This document shows, piece by piece, positions 58,275-64,000 of a DNA stretch of 64,000 nucleotides. Made by a program: the position numbers and the translations under genes. The stretch comes from an uncultured Oscillospiraceae bacterium (GTDB taxonomy: Bacteria; Bacillota; Clostridia; Oscillospirales; Acutalibacteraceae). The notes beneath the pieces were generated by a model. The model saw nothing but the letters and a program-made list of their open reading frames with translations. It was not told the DNA's origin and did not search any database. Every line of letters starts with the position of its first letter. The stretch's first letter is position 1. The stretch covers positions 9,428-73,427 of the forward strand of contig UQUZ01000008.1 in assembly GCA_900544375.1 (NCBI GenBank). Direction: 5' to 3'.

Positions 58275-60182
58275 TTAATCTTGATAAAGGTTTGCCTCAT
58301 ATGGGCGCATCACCGCACCTTCACGCCGCGTTGTATAGTTGGAATAGAGAAGCGTTCCGCGCATGCCTGTGTTCACATGCTGAACCGTTTTCCCGGTCAG
58401 ATTCAGTTCAACATAAAAGCGTTGCCCATCCATCCGCCGGAAATAACAAAGCAATCCTTTAGGGGAGGCTGTTACAGGAATCACATCTCCGTAAACCAAT
58501 GCCGGATTCTCTTTGCGCAGCGCAATCAAAGAACGGTAAAAATGAAGCACAGAGTCGATGGCGTTCTCCTCATCGGCAGCATTAATTTTGAAATAATCAG
58601 GGTTTACCCGAATCCAAGGCGTACCTTCTGAAAATCCGGCATTTTTCTCTCCGCTCCACTGCATCGGCGTGCGCGCATGGTCGCGGCTGCCGCTGAGCAC
58701 GGTTCGAAACGCTTCGACGGACGATTTGCCTTCGTCCATCAGTTTATGGTACAGATTGACGCTCTCTACGTCGCGCAGCTCATCAATTGAGGCAAACGGC
58801 GTATTGGTCATCCCAAGCTCCTGGCCCTGATAAATAAACGGCGTGCCCTTCAACGTCATCTGAAGCATGGCAAGCAGTTTGGCGATCTCACAACGATAAG
58901 CGCCATCCGGATCAATTTTAGAGACCATGCGCGGATGGTCGTGATTTTCAAAAAAGACAGTCGGCCAGCAATGATTTCCGTACTCCAGCTGCCACTCCAT
59001 CAAATTTTTGGCCATAGGGCGCAGGTCAAAGCGGTAATCCTGAAAGCGCTGTTTGCCGGGGTTATCCATATGGTCAAAGGAAAATACCACGTCCAGCTCT
59101 CCCCGGTCGTCCCCCGTCATTAGGCGGCTCATCTGAAGGCCGGTTCCCTGGCATTCGCCCACTGTAAAGGCATCAAACTTGCCAAAAGAATGTTCCCGCA
59201 ATTCCCGCAGATATTGGTGCAGATGCGGGCCGTAGAAATAATGCTCGCAGCCTTTGAACCCCATTAGGGAGCCGATCACGGCATTTCCATCCGGCAAACC
59301 CTCCTTCTTGGAGATAAAGCTGATGACATCGAGCCGGAAGCCGTCAATCCCTTTTTCCAGCCACCAGTTTGCAATTTGGAACAGCTCTTTGCGGACCGCT
59401 TCGTTATCCCAATTAAAATCCATCTGTTTTGAGCTGAACAGATGCATCGCCCACTCTCCGCGTTCCGGATAATAATTCCATGCTGGGCCGCTGAAGATGG
59501 AATCCCAATTGTTCGGCGGTATCCCGTCCCCTTTTCCCTTTCGCCAAATATAAAAATCACGGTACGGCGAATCCGGGTCTGTGGCAGAGCTGCGGAACCA
59601 TTCGTGTTCATCTGAAGAATGGTTGATTACCAAATCCATAATCAGCCGCATGTTTCTCGCATGGACTTCGCTGAGCAAGCGGTCAAAATCCTCCATCGTG
59701 CCGAATTCCCGCATAATTTTTCGATAGTCGCGAATATCATAGCCATTGTCGTCGTTGGGAGAATCATAAACAGGTGAGCACCAGATCGCATCTACGCCCA
59801 ACGCCTTGAGATAGTCGAGCTTTTCGATGATCCCGTTGATATCTCCAATCCCATCCCCATCGGAATCCTTAAAACTGCGGGGGTAGATTTGATAAAACAC
59901 AGCTTCTTTCCACCATTTATGTACAATGGGCGTGTGATCATCCAGCGGACGCTCTGTTTCACTGTTGAGCAGGCCAAGCAGCGCATTGATGAATCCATCG
60001 TCCAGCTTGCCGAACGACAGCTTTTTCAGGCTGTTAATTTTCAGAGAGCCCAGAGGCGTAGCCGTCAGTATTTTTTCGCTTAGCCCGAGTGAATAAAATG
60101 CCTTTGCCAAGATATCATGCCCAGCAGGCGTTTTTAACACATCCTTTAATTTTGTTTCCTTTGTAACCATCCATTTCTGCAT
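58275..60182 (-). CDS. GH13 oligo-alpha-glucosidase with unusual N-terminal extension
   Basis: 635 residues from the ATG at 60182 (AAGGAGGCTATCGTCA upstream); the open frame to 60299 is discarded. The GH13 barrel begins at about 95 (WWKEAVFYQIYPRSFKDSDGDGIGDI); LIMDLVINHSSDEHEWF, nucleophile Asp in IDGFRLDVISFI, acid Glu in FTVGECQG and FFENHDHPRM (third acid) are all intact. Similar to oligo-1,6-glucosidase/alpha-glucosidase. The first ~85 residues (VTKETKLKDVLKTPAGHDIL, LGLSEKILTATPLGSL) are not part of the standard fold. It acts in the cytosol (no signal peptide) on imported oligosaccharides. Confidence 0.9.
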   Translation of the reverse strand: MQKWMVTKETKLKDVLKTPAGHDILAKAFYSLGLSEKILTATPLGSLKINSLKKLSFGKLDDGFINALLGLLNSETERPLDDHTPIVHKWWKEAVFYQIYPRSFKDSDGDGIGDINGIIEKLDYLKALGVDAIWCSPVYDSPNDDNGYDIRDYRKIMREFGTMEDFDRLLSEVHARNMRLIMDLVINHSSDEHEWFRSSATDPDSPYRDFYIWRKGKGDGIPPNNWDSIFSGPAWNYYPERGEWAMHLFSSKQMDFNWDNEAVRKELFQIANWWLEKGIDGFRLDVISFISKKEGLPDGNAVIGSLMGFKGCEHYFYGPHLHQYLRELREHSFGKFDAFTVGECQGTGLQMSRLMTGDDRGELDVVFSFDHMDNPGKQRFQDYRFDLRPMAKNLMEWQLEYGNHCWPTVFFENHDHPRMVSKIDPDGAYRCEIAKLLAMLQMTLKGTPFIYQGQELGMTNTPFASIDELRDVESVNLYHKLMDEGKSSVEAFRTVLSGSRDHARTPMQWSGEKNAGFSEGTPWIRVNPDYFKINAADEENAIDSVLHFYRSLIALRKENPALVYGDVIPVTASPKGLLCYFRRMDGQRFYVELNLTGKTVQHVNTGMRGTLLYSNYTTRREGAVMRPYEANLYQD

Positions 60183-60295
60183 TGACGATAGCCTCCTTAT
60201 CTCTGTTTGCCTTTCTTTTTCTCCATCCATATCCGGCCTATCCGCCTGCCATTCCCCTGTTTGTATTTCAAAGTTAGACAAAATACTTGATAATA

Positions 60296-60323
60296 TCATA
60301 ACGTATTCAGATGATTATTACAA
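60296..60323 (-). promoter_or_regulatory. Promoter of the GH13-symporter operon
   Basis: Minus strand: -35 TTGTAA (60318-60323), 16-bp spacer, -10 TATGAT (60296-60301). The leader to the start at 60182 is ~110 nt. Confidence 0.55.
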
Positions 60324-60353
60324 TAGCAGACCCTTTTTATTCTCCAATTCATT

Positions 60354-60626
60354 TCATTGGATCGTATCAAAGAGAAGGCCTTCTATATCTGCCGTGTTCC
60401 AATTTCGGATGCGTATATATTCTTTTGTAATCTGTGCCATTTGCAGATCGTTTACTTGACCGATATATTCTTTCAAATCTTCCTCTTGAAAATAAACGGA
60501 TATCCTAGAATTTACCTGACGCCCAAAGACGGGCAGCCCTTCCATAGGCTTCAAATTAACAATCACGAGGACGTCGGCGACCTGATTTTGAACTCGCCAT
60601 AGTTCCCATGCGCTGCATTTACGCAT
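60354..60626 (-). CDS. Hypothetical 90-residue protein
   Basis: ATG at 60626 with AGAGGTGATGGTACA upstream. Product: WELWRVQNQVADVLVIVNLKPMEGLPVFG, SRISVYFQEEDLKEYIGQVNDLQ, EYIRIRNWNTADIEGLLF. Contains one Cys, no signal peptide. No family recognised. It lies upstream of the GH13 promoter on the same strand and has its own AT-rich promoter region. Confidence 0.55.
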   Translation of the reverse strand: MRKCSAWELWRVQNQVADVLVIVNLKPMEGLPVFGRQVNSRISVYFQEEDLKEYIGQVNDLQMAQITKEYIRIRNWNTADIEGLLFDTIQ

Positions 60627-61041
60627 TGTACCATCACCTCTGATATAATCATATATTATTTAACTTAACTTTGTATAGTTTTGTGAAATAATTTCACATA
60701 AAAACATCTAAGGCCATATTCCCAATGTAGGAATATGGCCTTCTATTATGTCCAGCTTGAATCTTTTTTTGTAGAAACCGTCTGGGCGGAAAAAGCACTT
60801 GCAATAATACGGAAAAGGCTTGTATGCCTTAGATATCCACGAAGCTTTTCCTCTTTAGCAGATCCGTGGCCTTGCTCAAATAATAAAATCGTGGCTCTCA
60901 TGCCGTAACGGTTGTCCATAACTATCCTATCTGAACAAACTCTGCGTATGAAAAAACATGTCCCTTAAAATTGTCGCTTTTGCAAATAATCCATCTATGA
61001 TCCCGCATAGAATGAATTATCTTAGGAAACAGGTGCTGCTC
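60627..61041. other. Intergenic region upstream of the spoVB-like gene
   Basis: No convincing gene. A perfect hairpin GGCCATATTCC / GGAATATGGCC (60712-60739, 6-nt loop) is followed by TTCTATTATG, resembling a terminator on the plus strand. A 57-codon frame (60735-60908) begins in the hairpin and is judged spurious. Confidence 0.55.
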
Positions 61042-62622
61042 ATGAAAAAAACAAAGCAATTCCTTTGGGATACCGCAGTATTGACCATAGCTGCTCTTTT
61101 TATGCGGACAGTCGGCGTATCCTTCAATGTGTACCTGACCAATCAGCTTGGCGCGGCGGGAATTGGGCTCTTCCAGCTGGTTATGACGGTTTTCTCCATG
61201 GCGATCACGTTTGCCTCTTCCGGAATCCGGCTTGCGGCGACCCGGCTCGTGGTAGATGCCATAAGCAAAGATCGAGCAGATGTCAAAAAGGTGCTCCGTA
61301 GATGCTTGCTCAGCATTCTTCTGGTTGCTGTTGTCGTCGCGTTGATTCTTTATACCGGTTCGGATCTCATCAGCCAGCATTGGCTGTATGACAGCCGAAC
61401 GGCACAGCCTCTGCGCTTGCTTTCACTCAGCCTTCCGTTTATTGCAATGTCCGCAGCATTAAGCGGGTATTTTACCGCAATCCGCAGGGCAGGTGTTTAT
61501 GCGGGCGTACAAGTTCTGGAGCAGCTTGTGCGGGTTGCCTCCACGGCAGGCTTTCTGCATATGCTTTCCGGCCGCGGCTTGGAGGCCTCCTGTATCGCAA
61601 TTGTATTGGGCAGCTGCGTTTCGGATCTCATCTCGTTCCTGGCCTCGTTTTTCCTGAGCAAATGGATGGTGCGCAGGCAGAGAAATCAGCACCGAGTGAT
61701 GCTGCACCTTAACCGTAGGCTGCTACGCATTGCGGTGCCGGACGCGGTCGGCGCGTGGGTGCGCTCTATTTTGCTAACCATTGAGCATCTCCTGATTCCA
61801 ATTGGGTTTAAAAAATCGGGAATTTCGAGCGAAAACGCTTTGGCAACTTATGGGACGATTCATGCAATGACCCTCCCGGTGCTACTCTTCCCCTCCTGTA
61901 TCCTCAATTCGTTGGCAAGTCTTTTGGTGCCTGAGATAGCGGAATACCATGCGTTGCATCAGGCAAAGCGGATTGACGGCATTATCAATCGTGTTCTTTA
62001 TGCCGCGCTGCTGTTTTCCCTGCTGGTCGCGGGCGTCTTTTACGCCTATGCAGGGGAGTTATCGAACGCGGTTTATCACAGCAGCGATACAAAGCCTTTT
62101 CTTCAGCTTCTTGCTGTGCTAGTGCCTGTGATGTATTTGGATATGGCGGTGGATGGGATGCTCAAAGGGCTTGACCAGCAACTGAGCTCCATGCGGTATA
62201 ACATTATTGATTCCGGTTTGTGTGTCATTTTGGTCTATTTTCTCATCCCGCGCTATTCGGTTAAGGGATATATCATTACCTTGTTTGTCAGCGAGATTCT
62301 TAATTTTTACCTCAGCCTTCGAAGGTTAATTCGAGTCAGTACGCTACGCTTAAACTGGAGACGGATTTTGAATCCAATTTTATGCATGACTTGTGCTGTG
62401 ACCGGTGTGCGGCTTGTTGCAACCCTGCTTCCTGCGCCTTTACTGCACTCTGTTCCATGGCTGGTTGGGGCAATTTTGGCGACAAGCTGCGCATATCTGC
62501 TGGCACTTCGCTGCTCCGGAGGCATTACACAGCAAGATCTCCACTGGTTCGCCGGAATATTTCGATCGGAACGAAAAGCTGCTATGTCCGTATCTCCTCA
62601 AAACACCGGCGTATCAATTTGA
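61042..62622 (+). CDS. SpoVB/MurJ-like MOP-superfamily flippase
   Basis: 526 residues from the ATG at 61042 (AGGAAACAGGTGCTGCTC upstream); earlier in-frame ATGs at 60958 have no ribosome-binding site. About 14 membrane segments; AGIGLFQLVMTVFSMAITFASSGI is the SpoVB/polysaccharide-flippase N-terminal repeat and the middle holds SILLTIEHLLIPIGFKKSG. SpoVB is required for spore cortex formation and is thought to flip lipid II or a related carrier. Similar paralogs exist, so spoVB is a family-level name. Confidence 0.85.
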   Translation: MKKTKQFLWDTAVLTIAALFMRTVGVSFNVYLTNQLGAAGIGLFQLVMTVFSMAITFASSGIRLAATRLVVDAISKDRADVKKVLRRCLLSILLVAVVVALILYTGSDLISQHWLYDSRTAQPLRLLSLSLPFIAMSAALSGYFTAIRRAGVYAGVQVLEQLVRVASTAGFLHMLSGRGLEASCIAIVLGSCVSDLISFLASFFLSKWMVRRQRNQHRVMLHLNRRLLRIAVPDAVGAWVRSILLTIEHLLIPIGFKKSGISSENALATYGTIHAMTLPVLLFPSCILNSLASLLVPEIAEYHALHQAKRIDGIINRVLYAALLFSLLVAGVFYAYAGELSNAVYHSSDTKPFLQLLAVLVPVMYLDMAVDGMLKGLDQQLSSMRYNIIDSGLCVILVYFLIPRYSVKGYIITLFVSEILNFYLSLRRLIRVSTLRLNWRRILNPILCMTCAVTGVRLVATLLPAPLLHSVPWLVGAILATSCAYLLALRCSGGITQQDLHWFAGIFRSERKAAMSVSPQNTGVSI

Positions 62623-62640
62623 CACGCCGGTGTTTTATTT
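62601..62640. terminator. Terminator overlapping the spoVB-like stop
   Basis: AAACACCGGCGT / ACGCCGGTGTTT, 12-bp stem, 11-nt loop, followed by TATTT. The left arm encodes the last residues of the flippase and the stop TGA lies in the loop (62620-62622). The minus strand can also terminate tgt. Confidence 0.88.
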
Positions 62641-62676
62641 CCCAATTGCAAGGACGGTTTAGTTATTCTCTCTTTC

Positions 62677-63807
62677 TCAGATGCGCCGGTCCAGGCGATC
62701 TGTATATTCCTCCTTAAAAGCTTCGAAATGATGATTTTCCAGCTCGTAGCGAATGCGCTCCATGAGGGTATTATAAAAATAGAGGTTATGCATGACACAC
62801 AGCCGCATGGCAAGCATTTCCTTCGCTTTGAAAAGATGGCGCAAATAAGCGCGCGAATGGCGCTGGCACGTGGGGCAGTGGCATTCCGGATCGACCGGGC
62901 CCAAATCGCGCTCATATTTTGCATTATTCAGGTTGATGATCCCGTTCCAGGTGAAGAGATGCCCATGGCGGGCGTTACGGCTTGGCATCACACAGTCAAA
63001 TAGGTCAACGCCCCGGCTGACGCCTTCCAAGATGTTCCCCGGCGTTCCGACGCCCATCAAATAACGGGGCTTGTCCTTTGGCATATAGGGCTCCACCGCA
63101 GAAATAATGCGATACATCTCTTCCTTCGGCTCCCCTACCGCTAAGCCGCCAATTGCGTATCCATCCAAATTCAGCGCGGCGATCTGCTTCATATTTTCAA
63201 TCCGCAATGCATCATAGGTGCAGCCCTGATTGATCCCAAAAAGCAATTGCTGGCGATTGAGCGTATCCGGCAGTGAATTGAGCCGCTGCATCTCAGCCTT
63301 GCACCGGGCAAGCCAACGCACCGTTCTGGCACAGGATTGCTCCGCATAGTGGTATTCCGCCGGATTTTCCACGCACTCATCAAATGCCATCGCAATGGTG
63401 GAGCCAAGATTTGACTGGATGCGCATGCTCTCCTCCGGCCCCATAAAAATTCTGTGGCCGTCGATATGGCAGGAGAAGGTGACGCCCTCTTCCTTAATTT
63501 GACGCAGCTTTGCAAGGGAAAAAACCTGGAAACCACCGCTATCGGTCAGGATCGGACCCTGCCAGCCGGTGAAAGCATGGAGGCCTCCCAAATCCTTCAC
63601 CAATCCATCCCCTGGACGCACATGGAGATGATAAGTGTTGCATAGCTGCACTTGACAGTGGAGTTCTTTTAGGTCATAAGCGGAAACGGCGCCTTTGATT
63701 GCGCCGCAGGTGGCCACATTCATAAATGCGGGCGTTTGGATTACGCCATGCACAGTGGGGAATTCACAGCGCCTGGCGGCCTTCTCCTGCGAGAGGATTT
63801 TTAACAT
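62677..63807 (-). CDS. tgt: Queuine tRNA-ribosyltransferase
   Basis: 376 residues. TIM-barrel TGT: DSGGFQVFSLAKLRQIKEEGV with active-site Asp, FDECVENPA, GGLAVGEPKEEM, MGVGTPGNILEGVSRGVDLFDCVMPSRNARHG (nucleophile Asp in DLFDCV), and the zinc site CHCPTC...H near residue 310. Exchanges guanine-34 for preQ1 in GUN-anticodon tRNAs (bacterial form). ATG with AAAGGACGATCC upstream. Its promoter is in the repeat at 63917-64000. queA is not in view, although it often precedes tgt. Confidence 0.96.
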   Translation of the reverse strand: MLKILSQEKAARRCEFPTVHGVIQTPAFMNVATCGAIKGAVSAYDLKELHCQVQLCNTYHLHVRPGDGLVKDLGGLHAFTGWQGPILTDSGGFQVFSLAKLRQIKEEGVTFSCHIDGHRIFMGPEESMRIQSNLGSTIAMAFDECVENPAEYHYAEQSCARTVRWLARCKAEMQRLNSLPDTLNRQQLLFGINQGCTYDALRIENMKQIAALNLDGYAIGGLAVGEPKEEMYRIISAVEPYMPKDKPRYLMGVGTPGNILEGVSRGVDLFDCVMPSRNARHGHLFTWNGIINLNNAKYERDLGPVDPECHCPTCQRHSRAYLRHLFKAKEMLAMRLCVMHNLYFYNTLMERIRYELENHHFEAFKEEYTDRLDRRI

Positions 63808-63916
63808 AGGATCGTCCTTTCCAATCAGTGGTTTTGCTGTTCACCTCAGAATTAAAAGGAGCAAACAGGTTAATGCAAAAACATTTTTACGACCATGCGC
63901 ACATAGGCTAACCAAT

Positions 63917-64000
63917 GCTTCAAATGTTTGAAGCTATTATACCACACGCAAGGCCAACCTTTGTGAAAAATGGCGCTGCCGCTCTGCGGCAGGAGGCGTT
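63917..64000 (-). repeat. Promoter/operator repeat module upstream of tgt (third copy, cut by window end)
   Basis: Minus strand: GTGGTATAAT with -10 at 63936-63941, then the perfect inverted repeat GCTTCAAA-CA-TTTGAAGC (63917-63934). Upstream is a GC-rich block (63966-64000, core GGCGCTGCC and GCGGCAGGAGGCGTT) that matches 14975-15017, then the window ends. Same order as the copies before tsaE. Confidence 0.7.

Noticed and set aside
60735..60908. 57-codon plus-strand frame
   Set aside because: Starts in a hairpin, has no good ribosome-binding site and no coding character.
1..64000. CRISPR array, prophage block or complete insertion sequence
   Set aside because: No regularly spaced repeats, no transposase and no structural phage genes were seen; only one integrase remnant.

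Overview
The window is chromosomal DNA of an anaerobic, endospore-forming member of the Bacillota (Clostridia, probably Oscillospirales-like). Evidence: spore genes (spoIIM, a SpoVB-type flippase, gerW/ytfJ, a sporulation-type DacF, CotF-type coat proteins), the redox repressor Rex, the SCIFF peptide with its radical SAM maturase, a T-box leader on tyrS, c-di-AMP cyclase cdaA-cdaR, and many TTG/GTG starts with strong Shine-Dalgarno sites. Nearly all of it is core chromosome; no intact mobile element or CRISPR array is visible.

Layout. 1-5.4 kb: dxs (5' end outside the window), tlyA, nadK, argR, recN, the classic Firmicutes isoprenoid/DNA-repair cluster. 5.6-6.8 kb: an AT-rich ECF sigma/anti-sigma pair. 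6.9-10.7 kb (minus): acn-icd-rex, an oxidative half-TCA operon with its redox repressor. 10.8-15.8 kb (minus): HAD phosphatase, rodA, a frameshifted DUF6506 gene, rpiB, tsaB, tsaE, an AlkD-like protein. 15.9-17.3 kb: two spore-coat genes, tRNA-Pro(GGG) and a decayed integrase. 17.8-20.4 kb: T-box/tyrS and a glycerophosphodiesterase gene broken by a stop codon. 20.5-25.0 kb (minus): two ABC-2 exporters, one led by an AbrB-type regulator. 25.3-28.1 kb: ispD, ispF, a DUF3343 protein and a cysteine desulfurase. 28.2-34.2 kb: cdaA, cdaR, a lipoprotein and a two-component system. 34.2-42.6 kb: yqhQ-like, prmC, M50 protease, scpA, scpB, DUF2953, gerW, dacF, rluB, xerC-like. 42.6-45.1 kb (minus): spoIIM, SCIFF maturase, SCIFF peptide. 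45.1-45.6 kb: a candidate structured RNA. 45.6-50 kb: KamA-like radical SAM enzyme and a eukaryote-type IleRS. 50.3-52.7 kb: an NPSTG-anchored surface protein. 52.8-60.6 kb (minus): ArsC-like, DUF1653, pentapeptide protein, upp, flavodoxin/ferredoxin, HEYGH membrane protein, sugar symporter, lipoprotein, GH13 glucosidase. 61-63.8 kb: spoVB-like and tgt.

How genes work together: acn and icd make 2-oxoglutarate under a NADH-sensing repressor encoded in the same operon; rodA, dacF and cdaA/cdaR serve the envelope; scpA/scpB handle chromosome condensation; ispD/ispF and dxs belong to the MEP pathway; the GH13 enzyme and symporter form an oligosaccharide-use operon. Points of most interest: the 45-residue SCIFF gene with an intervening hairpin, a repeated promoter/operator module shared by tsaE and tgt, a structured RNA candidate between scfA and the KamA-like gene, a KamA-like enzyme lacking lysine-binding residues, and two broken genes (DUF6506, GDPD).
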